Shown: positions 1 through 5,215 of the stretch, in pieces
Layout of the letters: the number at the start of each line of letters is the position of its first letter
Position numbering within the stretch: the stretch's first letter is position 1
From: a virus
Reading direction: 5' to 3' (one strand)
DNA length: 21,505 bases
IMG/VR virus record: IMGVR_UViG_3300023099_000018
Span: 1 to 21,505 of that record
Translations under genes and position numbers: made by a program
Notes under the pieces: generated by a model
The model's database searches: none
Told to the model about the DNA's origin: nothing
Seen by the model: only the letters and a program-made list of their open reading frames with translations

Positions 1-3
1 ATA

Positions 4-147
4 ATGAGTGACACTAAAGTCAACAAATCTGATTGGACGCTAGATAAAGCCGCAATTTATGAGCGTCTTCGAAGTGTTGAAGCAGATCAAAAAATTATGG
101 CTGAGCGTTATTCGGATCGAATTACACCTAGCCGGGTTGTTAGGTGA
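4..147 (+). CDS. 47-aa hypothetical phage protein
   Basis: A short open frame with an ATG start; its TGA stop overlaps the GTG start of the next gene (GTGA), the tight coupling seen throughout this genome. The product is charged and probably helical, with no membrane segment or motif I recognise. Anything upstream, including its ribosome binding site, lies outside the window. It sits at the head of the small-gene run leading into the lysis cassette, so it probably belongs to the end of the late operon. Function unknown. Confidence 0.55.
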   Translation: MSDTKVNKSDWTLDKAAIYERLRSVEADQKIMAERYSDRITPSRVVR

Positions 148-518
148 TTGTCTACGCCCTCTTTGGGATATGTTGCATCATGTTTGCAGTGGTGATGTAT
201 CTGCTTTATGAGGTGCGTAGATTTTCGTTCGATAACGTGCACGCTGTCTTTTCAAAAGAAATAAAAGACCTTTTGCAGATTCAAAAAGATTTTAAAGAAG
301 ATTCTGCACAAAACGCATTCCTATATCTTCGCGTTGACTCAGACCTAGCGCAAATCAAGAAAAAGGTTTATGAAATGCAAAAGATCAACCAAGCCGTAAC
401 GCGAAGGCTTGATTGCTTAAACCGAGCGCTAGATTCTGCAAAAATGGAATTTTTGAATAAGAAGTGGCAGAACGAAATAGATCAAATAACCAAGAAAGAC
501 GATGATGCAAGTAATTGA
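144..518 (+). CDS. Membrane-anchored coiled-coil protein upstream of the holin
   Basis: A 124-aa product with one strong N-terminal hydrophobic segment (about residues 2-22) followed by a basic stop-transfer stretch and a long charged, heptad-like region (about 30-115). This predicts a single-span inner-membrane protein with a coiled-coil domain. It starts at GTG overlapping the previous stop, and its end overlaps the next start by 17 nt. Its place directly before the holin suggests a lysis-related role such as a holin partner or antiholin, but that is inferred from position only. I do not recognise the family. Confidence 0.7.
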   Translation: MIVYALFGICCIMFAVVMYLLYEVRRFSFDNVHAVFSKEIKDLLQIQKDFKEDSAQNAFLYLRVDSDLAQIKKKVYEMQKINQAVTRRLDCLNRALDSAKMEFLNKKWQNEIDQITKKDDDASN

Positions 519-837
519 AGAGCTAAAAGCAAGGAATTGGGGCGCAAGGTTTGCAGCACTCGTTGATGGTAGCGCATGGCTTCTTATCCTTCCGTTCGTT
601 GCGCTTTGGTATTGGATCGACCCACTAGATCTTAAAATCATGATGGCGTGGTTGTTACGCTTGCCGATCATCGTAGGCGTAACGATCATCATTAGTCGAA
701 TCTTTTTCCCTAGCCTAAAGCTTACGGAATTCTTGGAAGAGGCAAAGCGCGGGAACGTTGGCGCCGGGCTTGTAGTGGCTGGCTTAATGATATTTATCGG
801 AATGCTAATTATGACTGCGGCAGGTTGGTCGAAATGA
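502..837 (+). CDS. Putative holin with three membrane spans
   Basis: A 111-aa protein. A short amphipathic N-terminus (ARNWGARFAALVDGSAW, residues 10-26) is followed by three hydrophobic segments at about 24-42, 50-69 and 90-108, with a charged loop (about 75-88) between the second and third. Small size, three spans and position directly before an endolysin and spanins are the usual holin signature. Holins accumulate in the inner membrane and open holes that release the endolysin. Starts are possible at 502 or 505 (adjacent ATGs). The stop overlaps ATG 834, which opens an 18-codon frame leading to the endolysin. The call rests on topology and context. Confidence 0.75.
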   Translation: MMQVIEELKARNWGARFAALVDGSAWLLILPFVALWYWIDPLDLKIMMAWLLRLPIIVGVTIIISRIFFPSLKLTEFLEEAKRGNVGAGLVVAGLMIFIGMLIMTAAGWSK

Positions 838-890
838 TCATTACCTTAATCATGCGCTTAGTTAAGGCAAATCAATTTCCCTTAACTTAA
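834..890 (+). other. 18-codon leader frame abutting the endolysin start
   Basis: The ATG at 834 overlaps the holin stop (ATGA) and opens 18 codons (beginning MIITLIMRL) that end at TAA 888-890. The endolysin ATG follows at once at 891 in the same frame. Nothing resembling a Shine-Dalgarno sequence precedes 891, so ribosomes finishing this leader may restart there. The leader spans an 8-bp inverted repeat (860-867 with 880-887). It could be a real coupling peptide or a signal-like N-terminus cut off by a stop codon. Confidence 0.4.
860..887 (+). repeat. 8-bp inverted repeat before the endolysin
   Basis: AGTTAAGG at 860-867 is a perfect inverted match to CCTTAACT at 880-887, with a 12-nt loop. 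The 3' arm ends directly before TAA 888-890 and ATG 891, so a folded transcript would put a hairpin against the endolysin start. The same two 8-mers, in swapped order, form another inverted repeat at 2693-2721. Confidence 0.6.
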
Positions 891-1526
891 ATGTTACCGG
901 AGCTCGCTAACGTTTATTTGCCCTTGCTCATAGCTACGGCGTCGGGCTTTTGGCCTTCAGCCCCAGAACCGCATTTTATGGCTGGACAGGTAGAGCAAGA
1001 AACCTGCGCACGGCTCACCGACTCTAAATGCTGGAATCCCCGCGCTGAGCTAAAAACATCCCGCGAATATGGTTTTGGATTCGGACAAATCACAACAGCC
1101 TATAGCTCCACCGGCGCGGTACGTTTCAATAAATTCGAAGAACTCAAAGCAGAACACGCGGCGCTTAAAGGTTGGCTTTGGTCAGACCGATACGATCCTC
1201 GTTATCAGATTCGCGCTTTGGTGCTTATGAATAAATCGACATATTCACGTATGAGGCCGCTGGCAGCTTCGGACGACGACGGACTACGATTTACCTTATC
1301 CGCATATAACGGTGGGGAGGGAGCCCTTAAACAAGACCGACTGAAGTGTTTAATGTCTCCGGGTTGCAATCCTGGTGTGTGGAATGCTAACGTAGCCACA
1401 ACGAGCTACAAAGCCCGTCAGCCGGTTGCTGGCTATGGGCAATCATTCTTTGATATCAATCGCACGTATGTGCGTAACGTAATGGATGTTCGCCGCGCCA
1501 AATACTTAAAGGAATGGAACCAATGA
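891..1526 (+). CDS. Endolysin with a lytic-transglycosylase (lysozyme-like) fold
   Basis: A 211-aa peptidoglycan hydrolase. GQVEQETC (about residues 32-39) carries the probable catalytic glutamate. EYGFGFGQIT (about 59-68) and the SAYNGGEGAL block (about 137-146) are typical of SLT-type lysozyme-fold enzymes, and the C-terminal SFFDINRTYVRNV stretch matches the phage version I know from proteobacterial phages. It would cleave the glycan strand in the periplasm after holin action. The N-terminal residues before the catalytic glutamate look like those of relatives, so the start at 891 is kept over the in-frame ATG at 978. No clear signal peptide remains. The end overlaps the spanin gene. Confidence 0.85.
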   Translation: MLPELANVYLPLLIATASGFWPSAPEPHFMAGQVEQETCARLTDSKCWNPRAELKTSREYGFGFGQITTAYSSTGAVRFNKFEELKAEHAALKGWLWSDRYDPRYQIRALVLMNKSTYSRMRPLAASDDDGLRFTLSAYNGGEGALKQDRLKCLMSPGCNPGVWNANVATTSYKARQPVAGYGQSFFDINRTYVRNVMDVRRAKYLKEWNQ

Positions 1527-2050
1527 ACCCACTAGCCGCCGCTGTTGTTGCTGCCTTCTTGTGCGGTTCAATTGTTACAGGCGGGATCGTGTGGAATTAC
1601 AAAGATAATCAACAAGAGCGATCCCTACTTAAGAAGGAGCAAAGCTACCAGGCCGTAATAAATCAGGCTAATAAAGAAAAGCAGGACGCCGAAGCGAAAG
1701 CTGTTCAAGTTGAACATGAAGCGGCAAAAGGAATCGCTCAAGTTTCTAATGAATATCAAGATAAATTGAAGGAGAAAAATGATCAACTTGCGAAAGCTCT
1801 TATTAAGCAGCGCGATCCTGCTAAGCGCTTGTACATCCGTGCCCCTGCAAACGCCTGCGGTAATAGCAAGGTGTCCGGAATTACCCCCGGCGCCAGCGGA
1901 AGTGATGGTAAAACGCGAATCGAACTTCCTCGAAACGTTGCAGAGCGACTTATCCGACGAGCCAACCGCGCCGACGAAATAGTTGAACAGCTTGGAGCAT
2001 GTCAGCGCGTGATTATCGAAGATCGTAAGGCGATTAACGGTGATCGTTAA
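1523..2050 (+). CDS. Rz: Inner-membrane spanin (Rz-like)
   Basis: The product has one N-terminal membrane span (residues 3-24) followed by a long Lys/Glu/Gln-rich coiled coil (about 30-105) and a small C-terminal domain. This is the topology of i-spanins, which span the periplasm and join Rz1 to fuse inner and outer membranes in the last step of lysis. The start at 1523 is chosen because AAAGGA (1508-1513) lies 9 nt upstream; ATG 1514 would abut that site and add three residues. The gene for the outer-membrane partner lies wholly inside it in the +1 frame. The 3' end overlaps a convergent minus-strand gene by 17 nt. Confidence 0.85.
   Translation: MNPLAAAVVAAFLCGSIVTGGIVWNYKDNQQERSLLKKEQSYQAVINQANKEKQDAEAKAVQVEHEAAKGIAQVSNEYQDKLKEKNDQLAKALIKQRDPAKRLYIRAPANACGNSKVSGITPGASGSDGKTRIELPRNVAERLIRRANRADEIVEQLGACQRVIIEDRKAINGDR
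1779..1982 (+). CDS. Rz1: Outer-membrane lipoprotein spanin (Rz1-like), embedded in Rz
   Basis: A 67-aa frame lying entirely within the Rz gene, shifted +1. It has a basic start (MINLRK), a hydrophobic stretch and a lipobox ending in Cys18 (LLSAC), then a proline-rich mature part (LPPAPAE), which is what o-spanins look like. GGAG four bases before the ATG gives it its own ribosome binding site. The lipoprotein would sit in the outer-membrane inner leaflet and bind the Rz periplasmic domain. The fully embedded layout is the lambda type. It ends 68 nt before the Rz stop. Confidence 0.88.
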   Translation: MINLRKLLLSSAILLSACTSVPLQTPAVIARCPELPPAPAEVMVKRESNFLETLQSDLSDEPTAPTK

Positions 2051-2198
2051 ACATTTGCCAAAAATTAGAGCGACCTTGCTCAAAAGCAAAATATTCAGCG
2101 CTCCCAGCTTTATAAATGTTTTTAGTTAATCCAAACATTGCTGTCATTTGGTAACCAAAAACTTCTGCTAAAGCGATCTTGCATTCTAGTTCTGACAT
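2034..2198 (-). CDS. 54-aa hypothetical protein, last gene of the leftward operon
   Basis: A short minus-strand frame beginning MSELECKIALAEVFGY, with a strong Shine-Dalgarno GGAGGA (2203-2208) at good spacing, which supports it as a real gene. The product is aromatic-rich toward the end (SNFWQMFNDH) and has no recognised domain. It lies 20 nt beyond the 79-aa gene and its last 17 nt overlap the 3' end of the convergent Rz gene. There is no intergenic gap for a terminator between the two operons. Function unknown. Confidence 0.65.
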   Translation of the reverse strand: MSELECKIALAEVFGYQMTAMFGLTKNIYKAGSAEYFAFEQGRSNFWQMFNDHR

Positions 2199-2218
2199 AA
2201 GTCCTCCGTTAGTAATAA

Positions 2219-2458
2219 CTATTTAACGGCAGGACTTTTATAAACTTTAGTATCTATCTGCATAATTTCTTGATGGCTCATCATGCGGAATATTTCCCAT
2301 GCGTCGCGTCTATCATGAAAATAAAAAATACGCCTCAGTCTTTCCTCTGTCATCCCAATGCGCTTGCATATTTCCTTAATCGGTATGCGCTGATATCTCA
2401 TGATGTAGGCCATTAAAAGAGATTCAGTATTTACACAATCTTCTTTCTTCAGCCCCAT
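2219..2458 (-). CDS. 79-aa protein, possible helix-turn-helix
   Basis: Residues about 22-45 (IPIKEICKRIGMTEERLRRI) have the look of a helix-turn-helix: an I-x-I start, a Gly at the turn and an Arg-rich second helix. A small DNA-binding protein or regulator is therefore possible. TAAGG lies just upstream of the ATG. It is transcribed leftward between the inverted-repeat-rich gap and the 54-aa gene. I do not recognise a family, and the regulatory role is inference. Confidence 0.6.
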   Translation of the reverse strand: MGLKKEDCVNTESLLMAYIMRYQRIPIKEICKRIGMTEERLRRIFYFHDRRDAWEIFRMMSHQEIMQIDTKVYKSPAVK

Positions 2459-2590
2459 ATTCAGCCTTATTGTTTGATGGTGGCCGGTGCTGATCCCCGG
2501 CTTTGACTCTCTCGTTCTGTTTCAACGGGCCTAGTGGGTCGTAGCGCCGTAATACGCGCATCAGCCTACGCATTCACCATCACATAGGCT

Positions 2591-2612
2591 CACTAGAACG
2601 GAGGAACTAGTG
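2591..2612 (+). promoter_or_regulatory. Hairpin with a Shine-Dalgarno in its loop
   Basis: CACTAG (2591-2596) pairs perfectly with CTAGTG (2607-2612). The 10-nt loop contains GGAGG (2600-2604), and the GTG start of the 2610-2792 frame forms the end of the 3' arm. If transcribed rightward, the start codon would be paired and the ribosome binding site exposed. The motif could equally be a DNA palindrome with no role in translation. Confidence 0.35.
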
Positions 2613-2792
2613 TCTCTTATATTTTCAATAAGCGCTAAATCCGCATGCCGTGTACTTAGGCATATTTTCTCAGCTAGAGCCCGTGTGATAGTCCTTAACT
2701 TAAAACATTCGCTAGTTAAGGGAAACGCTTTAAACTTTAATCACCATCAAGTAAGCCCCGTCATCGAAACGTTAGACATCCGAAAATTTTAG
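2610..2792 (+). CDS. Doubtful 60-aa basic frame in the structured gap
   Basis: A GTG-started frame with a strong GGAGG five bases upstream. The product is basic (many Arg, Lys and His) and begins MSLIFSISAKSACRVLRHIF. It runs against the direction of its neighbours and overlaps two strong inverted repeats (2693-2721 and the left arm 2743-2757), which would constrain its codons. It has no recognised family. It may be a real leader-type gene or a chance frame across a structured RNA; I lean slightly to the latter. Confidence 0.25.
   Translation: MSLIFSISAKSACRVLRHIFSARARVIVLNLKHSLVKGNALNFNHHQVSPVIETLDIRKF
2693..2721. repeat. 8-bp inverted repeat CCTTAACT/AGTTAAGG
   Basis: CCTTAACT at 2693-2700 pairs with AGTTAAGG at 2714-2721 across a 13-nt loop. 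The same two 8-mers flank the loop before the endolysin at 860-887, in the opposite order. The match is exact at both places. Confidence 0.6.
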
Positions 2793-2948
2793 AGGGAAAA
2801 TCAAACCCTCGCTGCTATCCAATCCCAAAATCTTAGCCATGCACAGCCTTAATTTTAATTGGCGTTAGGGACCCCGATTAAACAGGTTTAACGTTTTCGG
2901 TTCTAGTAGCACTGATCCGCGCCAGTTGCGGAAGGCTTACTTGATGGT
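2743..2948. ncRNA. Candidate structured RNA closed by a perfect 15-bp inverted repeat
   Basis: The 15-mer at 2743-2757 (ACCATCAAGTAAGCC) is exactly complementary to 2934-2948. Nested inside are 2765-2774 with 2889-2899 (10 pairs, one bulged T), 2792-2796 with 2806-2810 (GAGGG/CCCTC), 2819-2823 plus 2827-2831 with 2858-2862 plus 2852-2856, and 2917-2920 with 2928-2931. TTAAAC/GTTTAA at 2878-2891 is a competing palindrome. The nesting fits a branched RNA fold. The coding strand is not settled: the surrounding operon reads leftward. A small inverted-repeat element (15-bp ends, 206 bp, no target duplication seen) is the alternative. Confidence 0.4.
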
Positions 2949-3005
2949 CCCGGTTGCCTGTTCCGGGGTCACTCTGTAGGTGTGACGGCTTCTCGGCTTT
3001 CCGAG
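2949..3005. repeat. Three consecutive hairpins beside the 15-bp repeat
   Basis: CCCGG/CCGGG (2949-2953 with 2963-2967, 9-nt loop), GTCAC/GTGAC (2968-2972 with 2982-2986, 9-nt loop) and CTCGG/CCGAG (2992-2996 with 3001-3005, 4-nt loop) follow each other. The first begins at the base after the 15-bp arm and the second at the base after the first. Each alone could be chance; the abutting arrangement suggests one folded domain with the 2743-2948 segment. Confidence 0.45.
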
Positions 3006-3026
3006 GTGTCAGGAATTATAGCTATC

Positions 3027-3042
3027 CAAGCAGCGTTGCTTG
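3027..3042 (-). terminator. Hairpin just after the 3045-3227 gene
   Basis: CAAGCA (3027-3032) pairs with TGCTTG (3037-3042) around a GCGT loop, two bases beyond the stop of the leftward SH3-like gene. On the minus strand no clear U-run follows, so it is at best a weak terminator or a 3'-end stabilising stem. It could also be the last helix of the structured region. Confidence 0.3.
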
Positions 3043-3044
3043 CT

Positions 3045-3227
3045 TCAAGCCTCGCTTTTCTGAATGCCAAGCTTCTTGAGTTCAGAAACGCGCACATCGT
3101 AACGCATATTCTTTTTTGAATCTAGCTCTATGATCACAAATTCTTTGCCCAAAACACTATCCATAGAAACAATTGTTCCTTTCTCATTATCCCAATGAGA
3201 AACTCTATCGCCAATCTTATATTTCAT
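3045..3227 (-). CDS. 60-aa SH3-like small protein
   Basis: The sequence starts MKYKIGDRVSHWDNEKGTIV and continues with short beta-strand-like blocks (EFVIIEL, DVRVSEL). This pattern of a hydrophobic strand, GD, V, and a Gly at the turn is typical of SH3/KOW-like beta barrels in small phage proteins. AGGTGG precedes the ATG, which overlaps the stop of the upstream 32-aa membrane peptide (ATGA). The N-terminus of the protein at 10571-11146 has a similar opening. Role unknown. Confidence 0.7.
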   Translation of the reverse strand: MKYKIGDRVSHWDNEKGTIVSMDSVLGKEFVIIELDSKKNMRYDVRVSELKKLGIQKSEA

Positions 3228-3322
3228 GCACCACCTGTCATAAGCCCAAAAGCAACTACCATAAGGAACAGCACGATAAACGGCGCTGCAACGAGTACAA
3301 CTAAGAGTTTAAGAGCTTGCAT
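3224..3322 (-). CDS. 32-aa hydrophobic membrane peptide
   Basis: A minus-strand frame beginning MQALKLLVVLVAAPFIVLFL: almost the whole product is one membrane span, with a single Lys near the N-terminus and a small polar tail. AAGGA lies upstream at good spacing, and the stop overlaps the next start (ATGA), so it looks translated as part of the operon. Small single-span peptides like this occur in many phage early regions, for example as superinfection or toxin-like factors, but no function can be assigned here. Confidence 0.6.
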   Translation of the reverse strand: MQALKLLVVLVAAPFIVLFLMVVAFGLMTGGA

Positions 3323-3341
3323 GATGTTCCTTACGATTTAA

Positions 3342-3986
3342 TTAAATTTCGAATATAGATTTGTTTTCTTTTACAACGCCATCGAATTCTATAAGCCGAT
3401 CTTCCATATCAGAGATGAATTCATCATCTCGATATACTCGTTTTAAAAACAACTCTTTGCCAACGTTCTTAAGCTGGGGGCAGAACATTACAAAATCACA
3501 CCAATCACGGCCGGTTATCCATAACCCGCCTTGTATTTGATACATATAGTCACTAACGTCACGAGTGCGCCACATCGCCAAAATAAGACTAGCACTAGAT
3601 AACGATTTAATCTCTATACAGCCCTTTGTAGGTTTGCCACGTTCAGCATCAACAAATCCGTCTGTGCTGTAACCAAATTTTTTATCATCGGTTAAAGCTA
3701 CGCCCGACTCACTGGCAAGGTTTCCGGTAAACACTTCGTAAGCCATTCGCGCTTCTGGCTCAAGCTCTTGGCCTTTCTTCATTTGCCAAGTCGAAAAGCC
3801 TTCGTCGCAAGGCTTGCCGCTGATGCGTTCAATCGCAAGCTGTGCAGCGTAGAGCGCGGCTTTTTCAGTAAGTCCGCCGGTCTTCTTAAGCCTTGAGCAA
3901 GCATCTTCGAATCTGCTTGCAGTGATCACACCGACTCGTGCCGTGTGCCATTCTTCCGTACCTTGTTTACATTCAAATAAAATCAT
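3342..3986 (-). CDS. YqaJ-type viral recombinase exonuclease
   Basis: A 214-aa enzyme of the lambda-exonuclease/YqaJ nuclease family, which digests one strand of a DNA duplex to give single strands for annealing. Visible motifs are RVGVITASRF (about residues 17-26), KKGQELEPEAR with Glu74/Glu76, GYSTDGFV with Asp109, and CIEIKS with Glu125 and Lys127. The Asp...Glu-x-Lys set is the metal-binding core of this nuclease fold. YQIQGGLWITGRDWCDF (about 149-165) is the usual following block. It lies in the same operon as RecT, its normal partner, and its start overlaps the preceding stop by one base. No substitution of core residues is seen. Confidence 0.9.
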   Translation of the reverse strand: MILFECKQGTEEWHTARVGVITASRFEDACSRLKKTGGLTEKAALYAAQLAIERISGKPCDEGFSTWQMKKGQELEPEARMAYEVFTGNLASESGVALTDDKKFGYSTDGFVDAERGKPTKGCIEIKSLSSASLILAMWRTRDVSDYMYQIQGGLWITGRDWCDFVMFCPQLKNVGKELFLKRVYRDDEFISDMEDRLIEFDGVVKENKSIFEI

Positions 3987-4345
3987 TAGTATTCCTTTAT
4001 GGCAATGAGCGACCTAAGTATTGCTGTTCGCGCTGCTTGGTTTCTATCGTTATTAAAAATCTCAACTTCTACAAACCCCATGCAGCCAGGCTGAAGGGTA
4101 GACGTTGACATCATGGCAACCATCTTGCCATTGATAGACCCCTTATAAGGGAACTCATGCCAATGTATACCGTATTCATTTGCTAGCTCAAAGCAGTACG
4201 CAGAGTCCTCGTGTAAGTAACTATCACATGAATATCTATACTTCTCAGTGGCGATTGTTTCGGTAAACACGCTAACGTTTATCGCATCAATTTTATAGAG
4301 CTCAGCTACTCTTTTGCTGAGCTCCTCACCACTGAGCAGGCTCAT
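3986..4345 (-). CDS. HEDSA-motif protein between RecT and the exonuclease
   Basis: A 119-aa protein with an N-terminal LSKRVAELY block, a central YLHEDSAYCFELANE block and a C-terminal AARTAILRSLIAIKE block. All three recur in the gene at 12234-12584, so the two are paralogs. The layout, with a conserved C-terminal helix used on many short phage proteins, recalls the DUF2591/NinX-like group, though I am not sure of membership. Its start overlaps the RecT stop by four bases, and its stop shares one base with the exonuclease start. Function unknown; the neighbours suggest an early role. Confidence 0.75.
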   Translation of the reverse strand: MSLLSGEELSKRVAELYKIDAINVSVFTETIATEKYRYSCDSYLHEDSAYCFELANEYGIHWHEFPYKGSINGKMVAMMSTSTLQPGCMGFVEVEIFNNDRNQAARTAILRSLIAIKEY

Positions 4346-5214
4346 TTTTTGTAGTCGGGACTTTTATCTAGTGCAGCTAAAAAAGCGTCATCATCGTCTT
4401 CGCCAGGTTGTCTTTCTACTTCTTTTAAGTTCGATACGTCAATAGGTTCATCTTTAAAATCATTGGCATCAGGTACTAAGGCCGCGCTCTTTGCATCTTC
4501 GATTGCTTTAAGTTTTGCGCCATGCTTAGAAACTGCTTCTTTAAATCTTGAATAACCATTCTTGTCATTTACTTCTTGGATTTTTTTAACGCCATCCTTC
4601 CAATGTGTTGCAAGTGCTACGGCATCAGGGATCAATTCAATTTGCTCGATCAATTCATCAGCAATAGATGAGTCAATCTCGACAACATCAGCGGGAGCAA
4701 AATCCATTGCCTCCTCGGCAACGTGCATGCCTTTCAATACATCGGGGAACACATCACGCAAAGCGAAAGACCGTGCGCGCATTTGCAACATGCGTTGCGG
4801 AAAGTCTTTCCAAGGCCCTGGCTTTTTATCAAGACCTGCACGTTGTGCGTCTGCCATAGTAAAGACACGAGTCACAGGCTTTTCGCCTTTGCGCTTAACG
4901 GTGCAAGTTGCCTTAGTGCTATCAAAAGTTTCCTCGATTGATTCAAAAACAGGAGATGACCGCACTAGACCAATTAAAGCGTCTCCCCAAATAGCAGGAC
5001 GACCACCAATAACCATAATATTTTGCATGGCTTGCATAGGCTTTAAACCAATCTCATGCCCCCATTGAATCGCGACAAATACGTTTCCAGGCTTGCCCTT
5101 GAAGTGCTCAGGGATCATTGAAGAACTTGCGAGCATCTCAGCCAATTGCATAGCCTTCTCTACGTTCATGACTTCGGCTACTTGCTGGTTATTCGTTGTA
5201 ATTTCGTTGCTCAA
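4342..5214 (-). CDS. recT: RecT-family single-strand annealing protein
   Basis: A 290-aa RecT-type recombinase that coats single-stranded DNA and anneals complementary strands, working with the YqaJ exonuclease. Family blocks seen are FVAIQWGHEIGLKPMQAMQNI (about residues 46-66), IGGRPAIWGDALIGLVR (about 69-85), TRVFTMADAQRAGLDKKPGPW (about 115-135) and RMLQMRARSFALRDVFPDVL (about 141-160). The C-terminal part is acidic and less ordered. The start codon is TTG with AAGGGG six bases upstream, just after the stop of the coiled-coil gene; the first in-frame ATG would remove 15 residues. Confidence 0.92.
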   Translation of the reverse strand: MSNEITTNNQQVAEVMNVEKAMQLAEMLASSSMIPEHFKGKPGNVFVAIQWGHEIGLKPMQAMQNIMVIGGRPAIWGDALIGLVRSSPVFESIEETFDSTKATCTVKRKGEKPVTRVFTMADAQRAGLDKKPGPWKDFPQRMLQMRARSFALRDVFPDVLKGMHVAEEAMDFAPADVVEIDSSIADELIEQIELIPDAVALATHWKDGVKKIQEVNDKNGYSRFKEAVSKHGAKLKAIEDAKSAALVPDANDFKDEPIDVSNLKEVERQPGEDDDDAFLAALDKSPDYKK

Positions 5215-5215
5215 T

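Larger units (their letters stand above)
2459..3044. other. 586-bp gap without a convincing gene, dense in inverted repeats
   Basis: This gap sits between two leftward genes. It holds one weak rightward frame (2610-2792) and a 22-codon minus frame at 2772-2840 that starts MAKILGLDSSEG. I found no recognisable protein here. Self-complementary segments include 2483-2487/2497-2501, 2555-2560/2585-2590 within about one base, 2591-2596/2607-2612, 2693-2700/2714-2721, 2743-2757/2934-2948 and others listed separately. No tRNA pattern (T-arm consensus with acceptor pairing) was seen. A structured RNA, a cis-acting DNA site or remnants of an inserted element are the options. Confidence 0.6.

Noticed and set aside
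1625-2089. 154-aa minus-strand frame across the spanin genes
   Set aside because: It is antisense to Rz and Rz1, both with clear family features; its composition reflects the complement of a coiled-coil gene.
2772-2840. 22-codon minus frame starting MAKILGLDSSEG
   Set aside because: It has a passable AAGG site but lies in the middle of the structured segment and overlaps two of its helices; kept only as a note.
2860-2935. tRNA or group I intron in the gap
   Set aside because: No acceptor and T-arm pairing with the conserved T-loop, and no intron core order (P, Q, R, S elements) could be found on either strand.
4562-5068. 168-aa plus-strand frame
   Set aside because: Antisense shadow of RecT; Ser/Ala-rich low-quality sequence with no motif.
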